DNA from: Natrialbaceae archaeon Tc-Br11_E2g1
Lineage (GTDB): Archaea > Halobacteriota > Halobacteria > Halobacteriales > Natrialbaceae
Assembly: GCA_001564255.1 (NCBI GenBank)
Contig: LKNC01000102.1
Location: forward strand, 1-8,681
Length of the DNA: 8,681 bases
Reading direction: 5' to 3'
The notes beneath the pieces are model-generated. The model was not told where the DNA came from. It saw only the letters and a list, made by a program, of their open reading frames with translations, and searched no databases. The translations under genes and the position numbers were made by a program. Positions 1-7,382 of this stretch are shown piece by piece (the first letter of the stretch is position 1; the number at the start of each line of letters is the position of its first letter).

Positions 1-1139
1 CCCTGCCACTCGAGTGGCTCGAAGACGCCCTTGAGCGCGCTCGCGGTGACGAGGTCGACGTCCTCCTCGGCGATCTCGCCGCGGTAGGTAACCTCGACGC
101 TCTCGACACGATCGTCGAAAAGCTGTGTGGCGACCCTGCCGGCGGTCTCGGCGATGTTGATATAGGGCTCGATCCGAGGGAAGGCCGTCTCGTCGACGGA
201 GGGGGCGTTGAGCGCGTTCATCACGGGTTCGCCCTCGAGGGCGGCGACGACCTGTGCGGCCGTCGAGGTAGCGACGTTCTCCTGGGCTTCCTCCGTCGAC
301 GCACCGAGGTGGGGCGTGACGATGGCCTCCTCGACGTCGAGCAGTGGCGACTCCGGCGAGAGTGGCTCCTCGGCGAAGACGTCCAGTGCCGCGCCGGCGA
401 CGGTGCCCTCTTTGAGTTTCCGGGCGAGGGCGTCCTCGTCGACGATGCCGCCACGGCCGACGTTGACCAGGTGACCACCCTCGAGTAAGTCGAGTTCGTC
501 CTCGGCGATCATGCCCTCCGTCTCGGGGGTCAAGGGCGTGTGGATCGTCAGGAAGTCAGCACGCTCGATACACACCTCGAGGTCGGCGAGGTCGGCGCCG
601 ATGCGGTCGGCCCGTTCCTGGCTGATGTAGGGGTCGAAGGCGACCAGATCCATCCCCAGCGAGTCGAGTTTTCTGGCGACCTCCTGGCCGACGCGGCCGA
701 GACCGACGATGCCGAGGGTCTTGTCCTTGAGTTCGACGCCCAGATACTCGCTTTTGGCCCACTCGCCGTCTTTCAGGCGGACGTGTGCCTGGGGGATAGA
801 GCGCGCGGTCGCGAACGTCATCGCGACGGTGTGTTCGGCCGCCGCACGGACGTTTCCTTCGGGGGCGTTGGCGACGATGACGCCGTGGTCGGTCGCGGCG
901 TCGATGTCGATGTTGTCGACGCCGATGCCGGCCCGGCCGACGATGACCAGGTCCTCGCCCGCCTCGAGGACCGCCTCGGTGACCTCCGTCCCGGAGCGGA
1001 CGATCAGCGCGTTCGCCCCGGCGACGGCCTCGAGGAGCGCCTCGCCCTCGAGGTCGTAGCCCGTTTCGACGGTGTAGCCGGCATCACGAATAACGTCGAG
1101 ACCCGCGTCGTCGATAGGGTCCGTAACGAGTACGTTCAT
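1..1139 (-). CDS. serA: D-3-phosphoglycerate dehydrogenase (3' end beyond the left edge)
   Basis: This enzyme oxidises 3-phosphoglycerate to 3-phosphohydroxypyruvate with NAD, the first step of serine synthesis, in the cytosol. The 379 visible residues cover the substrate domain, including GRAGIGVDNID at 68-78, and the NAD-binding Rossmann motif GLGRVG at 146-151. The catalytic triad of the 2-hydroxyacid dehydrogenase family is intact: Arg229 in NVGRG, Glu258 in AEEP and His277 in TPHLGAST. From about residue 305 the chain enters what should be the allosteric substrate-binding (ASB) domain. Archaeal long-form enzymes are usually about 525 residues, so the rest of that domain and a C-terminal ACT domain, the usual site of serine feedback, should lie off the left edge. 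The ATG at 1139 fits the family N-terminus (MNVLVTDPI) and has a TATA-like element 26 nt upstream. The 44-bp gap to the DUF6498 gene and this promoter suggest independent transcription. Confidence 0.95.
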   Translation of the reverse strand, partial: MNVLVTDPIDDAGLDVIRDAGYTVETGYDLEGEALLEAVAGANALIVRSGTEVTEAVLEAGEDLVIVGRAGIGVDNIDIDAATDHGVIVANAPEGNVRAAAEHTVAMTFATARSIPQAHVRLKDGEWAKSEYLGVELKDKTLGIVGLGRVGQEVARKLDSLGMDLVAFDPYISQERADRIGADLADLEVCIERADFLTIHTPLTPETEGMIAEDELDLLEGGHLVNVGRGGIVDEDALARKLKEGTVAGAALDVFAEEPLSPESPLLDVEEAIVTPHLGASTEEAQENVATSTAAQVVAALEGEPVMNALNAPSVDETAFPRIEPYINIAETAGRVATQLFDDRVESVEVTYRGEIAEEDVDLVTASALKGVFEPLEWQ

Positions 1140-1160
1140 GGGCGAGGGAATCGCGTGGAG

Positions 1161-1168
1161 ACGGTAAA
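1161..1168 (-). promoter_or_regulatory. TATA-like promoter element of serA
   Basis: On the minus strand this reads TTTACCGT, preceded by a purine-rich GGAAGCG that could be the BRE. Its centre is about 26 nt upstream of the serA ATG at 1139, the spacing expected for a leaderless haloarchaeal transcript. No Shine-Dalgarno sequence precedes the ATG. The assignment is inferred from sequence and spacing only. Confidence 0.5.
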
Positions 1169-1183
1169 CGCTTCCGTTCCTGT

Positions 1184-2620
1184 TCAGCCGTCCTCGTCAG
1201 TCTCGGGGTACGCTCGATCCCAGAGGGTCCACGCCCCGAGCAGGCCAACGGCGACCACCACCAGCCCGTCAGAGGATGGCCCGGAAACGCCGAGCACCGC
1301 GACGCCGGCGAGGGCGGTCACACAGGCGAGCGTGATCGCGCCGGCCGCCAGGCGTCGGTCCATCGGCTCGAGGGCGGTCGACTCGAGCGGTACGTCGAGG
1401 GTGGGGACGACGCCATCGGGATCTTCGAACGGTCCGATCCGCCGGACCCGCTCACTCGACCCCCAGCCGGTCGTCACCGCGAACGTGCGTGTTCCGGCCA
1501 GCCGGTCGATCAGACGGTCCTGGACCACGGTTACCTCCCGAATTTCCTCGATCGGGACGGTCCACTGGGGTTCCTCGAGGACGCGGTCGTAGACCACGAG
1601 CGAGTCGTCCCGGCGCTGGTACTCGAGGGTGGCGTACTCGAGGGAGTGCTGTGCAAACCGGACGCCGAAGATACCCACCACGAGGAGCGGGGAGGCGGCG
1701 ACGCCGAGCCAGAAGACCGTCACGGAGTCGGTCACGGCTACGGCGACGAGCACGGCGACGCCCCAGACGGTCGCGAAGACGAGGGCGTAGACGGCGGTCG
1801 CGACGAGCGCCAGGGCGACCCCCTCGAGGACGACGATCCGGGCGGGACGGACGCGAGCGCCTGGCGGGGTCTCGGGTACCTCGACGGGCTCCCGGTCAGC
1901 TTCGCTCCCGGGGCCGCCGAGCCAGGCGGCGAGCCGGCCGACCTCTCCGTCAGTGTGGGTCGCGTGGTAGGTCGACCACTCCGCGAGCAGTTTCACACAG
2001 ACGACGACCGCGAGAACCGCCGGTCCGCCGACGGTGAGGCCGGCGGCGAGGCCGACGACCGCGAGGGCAACGAGTAGAACGAACAGCTGGCGGGCGGGCG
2101 TCTCGATGACCGCGTAGGGGGAGACGCGTTCGTACCGGCGGTTCCCGAAGTACTCCCGGCCCGTCTCGACGAGCTGGGCGACGGCGAGCCCGAGGACGCT
2201 TACCGCCACCGTGGACCAGACCACGCCGTCGAGGCCCTCGAAGGCGACGACCACGACTCCCCCGAAGAAGACGCCGTACACCGTGAGGACGACGAGTGCA
2301 CCGAGGGCGAAAGGCGCGTTTCGCGGATAGATCGGCGGCAGCCACCCGACCGGTCGGAACGAACCACGCTTTCCGGTCAGGAACGCCCCGGGCGTCGAGA
2401 GGATCCCCTCACGCTCCGTCGACGGCGGCCGTCCCGCGAACAACGCCTTCACGCTCGCGAGTAGCACCGAGAACAGGACCTCGAGGCCGTAGACCAGGAC
2501 CAGCGTCGCGGGCTCCCATTCGAGCCAGACGACGCCGGCCAGTGGCAGGAGGTTGGCGAGGAAAGTTGGGGTAAACCCCTCGAGGTCGCCGGCTCCGTTC
2601 GGTCGGTACGGGGAAGCCAT
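1184..2620 (-). CDS. DUF6498 membrane protein with C-terminal PH-like domain
   Basis: This is an integral membrane protein of 478 residues whose function is unknown. Residues about 17-222 match the DUF6498 pattern: a first helix around FLANLLPLAG, a second at about 38-60 (PATLVLVYGLEV), further helices at about 103-127, 132-150 and 177-212, closing with KLLAEWSTYHATH. A charged loop at about 222-262 follows, then hydrophobic segments at about 265-297 and 300-321. Residues about 328-408 resemble a bacterial PH domain of the YdbS/DUF304 type, with VPIEEIREVTVVQD followed by RLAGTRTF. Two more hydrophobic stretches (422-446, 451-466) and an acidic tail end the chain. I chose the ATG at 2620 because MASPYRP lies just before the first helix and a TATA-like element sits upstream. 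An in-frame GTG at 2746 would add 42 residues of Pro/Arg/Thr-rich sequence running through that promoter-like stretch. The membrane assignment is firm; the family call is by eye. Confidence 0.85.
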   Translation of the reverse strand: MASPYRPNGAGDLEGFTPTFLANLLPLAGVVWLEWEPATLVLVYGLEVLFSVLLASVKALFAGRPPSTEREGILSTPGAFLTGKRGSFRPVGWLPPIYPRNAPFALGALVVLTVYGVFFGGVVVVAFEGLDGVVWSTVAVSVLGLAVAQLVETGREYFGNRRYERVSPYAVIETPARQLFVLLVALAVVGLAAGLTVGGPAVLAVVVCVKLLAEWSTYHATHTDGEVGRLAAWLGGPGSEADREPVEVPETPPGARVRPARIVVLEGVALALVATAVYALVFATVWGVAVLVAVAVTDSVTVFWLGVAASPLLVVGIFGVRFAQHSLEYATLEYQRRDDSLVVYDRVLEEPQWTVPIEEIREVTVVQDRLIDRLAGTRTFAVTTGWGSSERVRRIGPFEDPDGVVPTLDVPLESTALEPMDRRLAAGAITLACVTALAGVAVLGVSGPSSDGLVVVAVGLLGAWTLWDRAYPETDEDG

Positions 2621-2650
2621 TCGGTTCGGTCGGAACGTTCCCCGCTCGAT

Positions 2651-2658
2651 ACCGTAAA
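2651..2658 (-). promoter_or_regulatory. TATA-like promoter element of the DUF6498 gene
   Basis: Minus-strand TTTACGGT lies in a locally AT-richer patch and is centred about 34 nt upstream of the ATG at 2620, giving a leader of only a few nucleotides. It resembles the serA element TTTACCGT. Its presence inside the possible 42-residue N-terminal extension is the main reason for preferring the downstream start. Confidence 0.42.
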
Positions 2659-2769
2659 CTGTTTGCTCGGTTGTCGCTGGTCGAGCAACTGCGGTGCCAG
2701 AGGGCCGGGAAGCCGGACGCCCCCCGGTGACGAGCGGGCCGGACACGTCGGTCGGTGATCCGAATACTG

Positions 2770-2784
2770 GCGGCGAAAAGCCGC
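2770..2784 (-). terminator. Possible terminator hairpin of the EamA gene
   Basis: On the minus strand GCGGC-TTTTC-GCCGC forms a perfect 5-bp stem with a 5-nt loop. It lies 22 nt past the stop codon of the EamA gene and ahead of the DUF6498 gene. Four T residues sit in the loop rather than after the stem. Archaeal termination depends mainly on T-rich stretches, so this remains a weak candidate. Confidence 0.3.
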
Positions 2785-2805
2785 GGGGGTTTTGGTCCGT
2801 CGGTA

Positions 2806-3711
2806 TCAGATCGTGATCAACACCGCACCGACGACGATCAACGCCGCCCCCGCGATCACGCCTTTCGTCACCCGTTCTAGGTCACGCAGGAAGACGGCGG
2901 CGAACACGAGCGTAAAGAAGGGTGCAGTGGCCACGAGGGGGTCGACGATCGCGATTCGCCCTTCCTCTAAGCCGAGGGCGGCCACGAGCGAGAGCATCGC
3001 GACGGTCGTCAACAGGCCGCCGACGGCGAAGTAGCCGTAGGTCTCCCGAGGCATCGAGAGGACGTCCCGCCGCCCGGTCGCGAGGGCGTACGCGAGGAGT
3101 GCGACCAGCCCTGCGGTCTCGTTTATCGTGACGGCCTCGAGTGCCGTGATCGGGGACTCGACCATGCCGTACCGGCGGGCGACGTTGGCGACGGCGAAGG
3201 TGACTGCGGCGGCGATCGGCCACAGCAAGTCGACGGGGGACCACCCCTCGAGGTCGCCGCCTTTCGAGACCGCGAGAAGCGAGAGGCCGGCGACCAGGAC
3301 GACGATCCCGATCGCGGTCAGCGGGCCGAGTGGCTCCCCGAGGAAGGCGAGTGCGATCATCGTCGCGAACAGGGGCCGCGTCGAGAGGATCGCGCTGTTG
3401 AGACTCGCGCCGACCTTGTCGACGCCGACGAAGATCGTGATCCGCCCGATTGCCGTCCCGACCACGCCGGCGAAGACGAAGACGGCGATGATCTCGAGGC
3501 TGATCCCGGAGAAGGCGGCTCGCCCGTAAAACAGGCTGACGACGGTCCAGTAGATCACGAGTTCGACGAGCACGACGACCAGCGACGCCTGAACCGGGTC
3601 ACCACCCGCGGCCATCCCACGTTTGTCGAAGATCGGCGCGAGTCCCCACAGTATCGCCGGGAGCACCGCCAGGGCGACGACCTCGGGGGTCGCACCCGTC
3701 ACGGCACACAC
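2806..3711 (-). CDS. EamA/DMT-family transporter
   Basis: This is a membrane protein of 301 residues, the usual size of the drug/metabolite transporter superfamily, with about ten hydrophobic helices arranged as two repeats. Repeat one spans about 11-147, ending in TRPLFATMIALAFLGEPLGPL and a GIVVLVAGLSLL helix. Repeat two spans about 163-301 and ends in the matching VDPLVATAPFFTLVFAAVFL and IVVGAVLITI. A short hydrophilic linker with GGDLEGW (151-157) joins them. Such proteins export or take up small metabolites, but the substrate cannot be read from sequence and nothing adjacent reveals it. The longest start is GTG at 3711; a second GTG at 3702 gives MTGATPEVV, which also looks natural, so the first three residues are uncertain. 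The upstream gene is 78 bp away. Confidence 0.9.
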   Translation of the reverse strand: MCAVTGATPEVVALAVLPAILWGLAPIFDKRGMAAGGDPVQASLVVVLVELVIYWTVVSLFYGRAAFSGISLEIIAVFVFAGVVGTAIGRITIFVGVDKVGASLNSAILSTRPLFATMIALAFLGEPLGPLTAIGIVVLVAGLSLLAVSKGGDLEGWSPVDLLWPIAAAVTFAVANVARRYGMVESPITALEAVTINETAGLVALLAYALATGRRDVLSMPRETYGYFAVGGLLTTVAMLSLVAALGLEEGRIAIVDPLVATAPFFTLVFAAVFLRDLERVTKGVIAGAALIVVGAVLITI

Positions 3712-3731
3712 CCTCGGCTCTCGTCTCTCAC

Positions 3732-3737
3732 TTTTTT
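3732..3737 (-). promoter_or_regulatory. A-tract, possible TATA element of the EamA gene
   Basis: Minus-strand AAAAAA within TTCGAAAAAAGTG is the only AT-rich run in the 78-bp gap upstream of the transporter. Its centre is about 24 nt from the GTG at 3711 and about 32 nt from the alternative GTG at 3702, so a transcript would begin near either start. It could equally serve as a T-rich signal on the plus strand. Confidence 0.3.
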
Positions 3738-3789
3738 CGAACTGCGGGCGGCGGCGGGGTCAAGGTTGCGGTCGACCCGCCGCGGGCGG

Positions 3790-4212
3790 TCACTGGAACG
3801 GTTCGGGAACCCGCGCCCAGCCGATGGCGTCGACGACGACGACCCGGTCGTCACACCGGACGTAGATCCCGTTGTACGCCGTCCCGTCGCCCTGGTAGTA
3901 CGGCGCCGACCCGCGTACGGCGTCGACGACCTGCCAGGCGTCGTCGGCCTCGAGGTTGACCTGTTGCCACCCCTCCTCGTCGGCCTCGAGTGCTCGCGAA
4001 ACGACCTCGAGGACGGCGGGGAGCGCCGCGAGACGACGCGAGGAGACGTCGACGACGGCCGCCTCGGCGGGTACTTCCGAGACGACGCGTGCACCGACGT
4101 CGGCTCTCGGTTTCCCGTCGTTCCGGCCGCGACCGGACCTGAACAGATAGCCGACTGCCGCCGCCGCCCCGACCGTGAGAAGCGACAGGGCCACGTCTTT
4201 ACCCCTGACCAT
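3790..4212 (-). CDS. Hypothetical 140-residue protein with N-terminal membrane anchor
   Basis: I do not recognise a named family. The chain starts MVRGKDVALSLLTVG, with a hydrophobic segment at about 6-24 followed by RSGRGR, which looks like an uncleaved anchor with the basic side in the cytosol. A variable stretch (27-50) leads to a predicted helix (59-77: RRLAALPAVLEVVSRALEA). A compact C-terminal part is rich in aromatic residues and beta-type sequence: WQQVNLEADDAWQVVDAV at 82-99, then YYQGDGTAYNGIYV at 105-118, then RVVVVDAIGWARVPEPF. The one Cys is residue 120. The ATG at 4212 has a good BRE/TATA pair upstream. The gene is divergent from alaS, with 165 bp between the two start codons. 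Codon use matches the neighbours, so I take it as a real gene. Confidence 0.8.
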   Translation of the reverse strand: MVRGKDVALSLLTVGAAAAVGYLFRSGRGRNDGKPRADVGARVVSEVPAEAAVVDVSSRRLAALPAVLEVVSRALEADEEGWQQVNLEADDAWQVVDAVRGSAPYYQGDGTAYNGIYVRCDDRVVVVDAIGWARVPEPFQ

Positions 4213-4234
4213 GCTCTGACGTTACAGTAATCGG

Positions 4235-4250
4235 CTAAGTATCTTTCGCC
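4235..4250 (-). promoter_or_regulatory. BRE plus TATA-like element of the 140-residue gene
   Basis: The minus strand reads GGCGAAAGATACTTAG. The GGCGAAA part fits a purine-rich BRE and ATACTTA (4236-4242) fits a TATA box centred about 27 nt upstream of the ATG at 4212. This is one of the clearest promoter signals in the window and again implies a leaderless transcript. A short dyad, TTAC-A-GTAA (4222-4230), lies between it and the start. Confidence 0.55.
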
Positions 4251-4330
4251 GGAACGTCGCCTGAGTAAATGTCGGAGTGGCGACGGTTCGTCGCGGTTGA
4301 CGCTCCCTGTGAGGGGTATTTTCCGCCGTG

Positions 4331-4346
4331 ACAGTTGCGGAACTGT
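4331..4346. promoter_or_regulatory. Perfect 6-4-6 dyad abutting the alaS TATA box (operator candidate)
   Basis: ACAGTT-GCGG-AACTGT is a perfect inverted repeat whose last base is the first T of the alaS TATA-like element. It covers the position where the BRE would lie. A dyad here is well placed for a dimeric regulator that competes with or assists TFB. No particular regulator can be named from the sequence. Confidence 0.35.
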
Positions 4347-4352
4347 TTTACC
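4346..4352 (+). promoter_or_regulatory. TATA-like promoter element of alaS
   Basis: TTTTACC is centred 29 nt upstream of the ATG at 4378, so the transcript would start within a few nucleotides of the start codon. There is no Shine-Dalgarno sequence before the ATG. This placement argues against the in-frame upstream start at 4297, which would put the promoter inside the gene. Confidence 0.5.
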
Positions 4353-4377
4353 GACCGGCTGGCCAAAGGTATACAGT

Positions 4378-7152
4378 ATGAGTGAACTGGAGGAAGAGTA
4401 CCGCCTCGAGTACTTCGAGGAGGAAGGCTTCGAGCGCAAGGACTGCTCGAAGTGTGGCGCGCACTTCTGGACGCGTGACCACGATCGCACGACGTGTGGG
4501 GAACCGCCGTGTGACGAGTACGGGTTCATCGACAACCCGGGGTTCGACGAGGAGTACAGTTTAGAGGAGATGCGCGAGACCTTTCTCTCGTTTTTCGAAG
4601 AGTACGACCACGAGCGCATCGACCCCTACCCCGTCGCGGCGAACCGCTGGCGTGAGGACGTCCTCTTAACCCAGGCGTCGGTTTACGACTTCCAGCCGCT
4701 GGTCACGAGCGGCCAGACCCCGCCGCCGGCGAACCCGCTTACCATCTCCCAGCCGTGTATCCGGATGCAGGATATCGACAACGTGGGCAAGACGGGCCGA
4801 CACACGATGGCCTTCGAGATGATGGCCCACCACGCGTTCAACACCCGCGAGGACGCCGAGGGCGAGTACGCCTACGATGGGGAAGTCTACTGGAAAGACC
4901 GCACGGTCGAACTCTGTGACACCCTCTTAGCGGACCTCGGTGCCGACCTCGAGGAAGTCACCTACATCGAGGATCCGTGGGTCGGCGGCGGGAACGCGGG
5001 GCCAGCGATCGAGGTCATCTACCGGGGCCTCGAGATCGCGACCCTCGTTTTCATGTGTATGGAACGGGACCCCGACGGCGAGTACGAACTCAAAGACGGG
5101 AACCGTTATTCGTACATGGACACCTACGTCGTCGACACCGGCTACGGGCTCGAGCGGTGGACCTGGATGAGCCAGGGGACGGCGACGGTCTACGAGGCGA
5201 TCTACCCCGAGATGATCGCCTTCCTGAAGGACAACGCCGACGTCGACCACACCGACGAGGAAGCCGAAGTCGTGGCTCGAGCGGCCCGTCTCTCCGGGAA
5301 CCTGGACATCGACGACGTCGACGACGTCGAGGCCGCCCGTGGCGATATCGCCACACAGCTGGGCGTCGACACGGACGAACTGCGCGGACTGGTCGAGCCA
5401 CTCGAGGACCTCTACGCGATCGCCGACCACTGTCGCACCCTCGCCTACATGTTCGGGGACGGCATCGTCCCCTCCAACGTCGGGACGGGCTATCTCGCGC
5501 GGATGGTTCTCCGACGGACCAAACGGCTGTGTGACAACGTCGGCGTCGACGCGCCACTGGACGAACTCGTGGACATGCAGGCCGACCGTCTGGGCTACGA
5601 GAACCGCGATACGGTCCGCGACGTCGTCCGTACCGAGGTCGAAAAGTACCGCGAGACCCTCGAACGGGGCGGCCGCCGGGTCGAACAGCTCGCCGGGGAG
5701 TACGCCGAACGCGGCGAGACGATCCCGACCGAGGAACTGATCGAACTCTACGACAGCCACGGCATCCAGCCCGACATGGTCGAGGGGATCGCGACCGACG
5801 CGGGCGCTGACGTCGACGTCCCCGATGACTTCTACAGCCTCGTCGCACAGCGTCACGACACCGCAGGGGAGGCCGAGGCCGAACCGAGCGAGGAGCAAGA
5901 ACGGTTCGAAGACCTCCCGGAGACGGAGAAACTGTACTACGACGACCAGCAGCGAACGCAGTTCGAGGCGGTCGTCCTCGACGTCTTCGAACTCGAGGAC
6001 GGCTACGACGTCGTCCTCGATCAGACGATGTTCTACCCGGAAGGCGGCGGCCAGCCCGCGGATACGGGAACGCTCTCGACCGAGGAGTCGACGGTCACTG
6101 TCACGGACGTCCAGATCGAAGACGGCGTCATCCGCCATCGAACCGACGAAAAGCTCGGGAAAGGCGAGTTCGTCAACGGCCAGATCGACGCCGGCCGCCG
6201 TCGCCAGTTGATGCGCCACCACACGGCGACCCACATCGTCATCCACGCTGCCCGGCAGGTCTTAGGCGAGCACATCCGCCAGGCCGGTGCACAGAAGGGC
6301 GTCGACAGCTCCCGGATCGACGTGCGCCACTACGAGCGCATCTCCAGGGAGGAGATCAGGGAGATCGAACTGCTGGCGAACGAGATCGTGATGGACAATT
6401 CGGCCGTGAGCCAGGAGTGGCCCCACCGAAACGACGCCGAGGCCGAGTACGGCTTCGACCTCTACCAGGGTGGGATCCCGCCGGGAACGCACATCCGACT
6501 GATCCACGTCGACGAGGACACCCAGGCCTGCGGTGGCACCCACGTCGCCCGAACCGGCGACATCGGCACGATCAAGATCCTCTCGACCGAGCGCGTCCAG
6601 GACGGCGTCGAGCGGATAACCTTCGCCGCCGGCGAGGCCGCCATCGGGTCCACCCAAAGGAAAGAAGACGCCCTCTACGAGGCCGCGGAGATCCTGGACG
6701 TCTCCCCGCCGGAGGTCCCCGACACCGCCGAACGCTTCTTCGAGGAGTGGAAGGGGCGGGGCAAACGGATCGAAGAACTCAAAGAACAGCTCGCGGACGC
6801 CCGCGCCAGCGGCGGCGGTGGCGGCGAGGAAATCGAAATCGGCGAGACCACTGCGGTGGTCCAGCGCCTCGACGCCGACATGGACGAGCTCCGGGCGACG
6901 GCAAACGCCATCGCCGAGGAGGGCAAAGTCGCCGTCTTCGCCAGTGGCGCGTCGGGTGCCCAGTTCGTCGTCGCCGTCCCCGAGGACGTGAGCGTCAACG
7001 CCGGCGAGGTCGTCGGCGAACTCGCCGGGAGAGTCGGCGGCGGTGGCGGCGGCCCGCCGGACTTCGCACAGGGCGGTGGCCCCGACGTCGAGGCCCTAGA
7101 CGACGCCCTGGCGGACGTCCCGGACGTGCTTCGGCAGGTCCTCGACGTCTAG
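4378..7152 (+). CDS. alaS: Alanyl-tRNA synthetase, archaeal type
   Basis: This enzyme charges tRNA-Ala with alanine and clears mischarged Ser or Gly in cis. The 924 residues match the archaeal length. An archaeal-type N-terminal Cys cluster (C23, C26, C40, C45) precedes the class II catalytic core. Motif 2 Arg129 lies in [18 protein letters not shown] is at 203-209, and motif 3 is DTGYGLER (253-260). A helical tRNA-recognition region follows. The editing domain has FYPEGGGQP (552-560), the zinc ligands HTATH (H615, H619) and C718/H722 in CGGTH. A coiled coil (about 782-810) joins the C-Ala domain, which carries a GGGGGG run (887-892) and PPDFAQGGG. The start at 4378 ([13 protein letters not shown]) fits the family and the TATA position; an in-frame start at 4297 would add 27 unlike residues. 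The gene stands alone, divergent on the left and convergent on the right. All expected active residues are present. Confidence 0.98.
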   Translation: MSELEEEYRLEYFEEEGFERKDCSKCGAHFWTRDHDRTTCGEPPCDEYGFIDNPGFDEEYSLEEMRETFLSFFEEYDHERIDPYPVAANRWREDVLLTQASVYDFQPLVTSGQTPPPANPLTISQPCIRMQDIDNVGKTGRHTMAFEMMAHHAFNTREDAEGEYAYDGEVYWKDRTVELCDTLLADLGADLEEVTYIEDPWVGGGNAGPAIEVIYRGLEIATLVFMCMERDPDGEYELKDGNRYSYMDTYVVDTGYGLERWTWMSQGTATVYEAIYPEMIAFLKDNADVDHTDEEAEVVARAARLSGNLDIDDVDDVEAARGDIATQLGVDTDELRGLVEPLEDLYAIADHCRTLAYMFGDGIVPSNVGTGYLARMVLRRTKRLCDNVGVDAPLDELVDMQADRLGYENRDTVRDVVRTEVEKYRETLERGGRRVEQLAGEYAERGETIPTEELIELYDSHGIQPDMVEGIATDAGADVDVPDDFYSLVAQRHDTAGEAEAEPSEEQERFEDLPETEKLYYDDQQRTQFEAVVLDVFELEDGYDVVLDQTMFYPEGGGQPADTGTLSTEESTVTVTDVQIEDGVIRHRTDEKLGKGEFVNGQIDAGRRRQLMRHHTATHIVIHAARQVLGEHIRQAGAQKGVDSSRIDVRHYERISREEIREIELLANEIVMDNSAVSQEWPHRNDAEAEYGFDLYQGGIPPGTHIRLIHVDEDTQACGGTHVARTGDIGTIKILSTERVQDGVERITFAAGEAAIGSTQRKEDALYEAAEILDVSPPEVPDTAERFFEEWKGRGKRIEELKEQLADARASGGGGGEEIEIGETTAVVQRLDADMDELRATANAIAEEGKVAVFASGASGAQFVVAVPEDVSVNAGEVVGELAGRVGGGGGGPPDFAQGGGPDVEALDDALADVPDVLRQVLDV

Positions 7153-7159
7153 ACGTCGA
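7142..7159. repeat. 18-bp perfect palindrome over the alaS stop codon
   Basis: TCGACGTCTAGACGTCGA is fully self-complementary. The TAG stop (7150-7152) lies at its centre as part of CTAG, a tetramer generally scarce in haloarchaea. With no loop it could form a hairpin only by opening central pairs. It may contribute to 3'-end formation, or it may be a by-product of the Leu-Asp-Val-stop codons. Confidence 0.6.
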
Positions 7160-7314
7160 TCCCCCGTTCCCGACCCCCGTTCTCACACACTGTAGCCCGC
7201 CGACAGCCCCATGCCCATTGGCAGCGAATCCCACACTGCCTGTCAGTGGGTAGGGGTACACGACTCCCACGGCGGACCGATCCCCGTTCGATCCACAGAA
7301 CACGCCTGGACCGC

Positions 7315-7341
7315 CTCGAGTGTCCCCTGTCAGCACTCGAG
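7315..7341 (+). terminator. 8-bp stem hairpin in the alaS/zinc-ribbon convergent spacer
   Basis: CTCGAGTG (7315-7322) and CACTCGAG (7334-7341) form a perfect 8-bp stem around an 11-nt loop. On the plus strand it is followed by the pyrimidine-rich GCTTCCGTTCTTTCC. It lies 163 nt past alaS and 28 nt beyond the stop of the opposing gene, so it could end transcription from both sides. The rest of the 216-bp spacer (7153-7368) contains no gene I can support. Confidence 0.35.
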
Positions 7342-7358
7342 ATCGCTTCCGTTCTTTC

Positions 7359-7382
7359 CGGACTGCCCTTACGCGGAGTCCG
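7359..7382 (-). repeat. Inverted repeat spanning the zinc-ribbon gene stop codon
   Basis: CGGACT (7359-7364) and AGTCCG (7377-7382) form a 6-bp stem around a 12-nt loop that holds the TAA stop (7369-7371). It sits 17 bp from the larger hairpin in the same spacer. A stem of this length can occur by chance, so it is notable mainly for its position. Confidence 0.3.

Noticed and set aside
540..1592. 350-codon open frame on the plus strand over serA and the DUF6498 gene
   Set aside because: It is antisense to two supported genes, crosses their intergenic gap and promoter, and changes from acidic to Ser/Arg/Pro-rich composition midway, as expected of a shadow frame.
2621..2746. 42-residue extension of the DUF6498 protein from GTG at 2746
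   Set aside because: The sequence is Pro/Arg/Thr-rich, runs through an AT-rich promoter-like stretch, and lies before a natural ATG start just ahead of the first membrane helix.
4297..4377. In-frame 27-residue N-terminal extension of alaS
   Set aside because: It contains the alaS TATA-like element and dyad, and the resulting residues do not resemble an AlaRS N-terminus, whereas [13 protein letters not shown] at 4378 does.
3699..4619. 306-codon minus-strand frame over the 140-residue gene and the start of alaS
   Set aside because: It spans both divergent promoters and two genes in other frames and is Ser/Arg-rich without any domain.
4927..6246. 439-codon open frame on the minus strand inside alaS
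   Set aside because: It lies wholly antisense to a well-identified essential gene; long antisense frames are common in GC-rich haloarchaeal DNA because stop codons are rare. Its translation shows no recognisable family.
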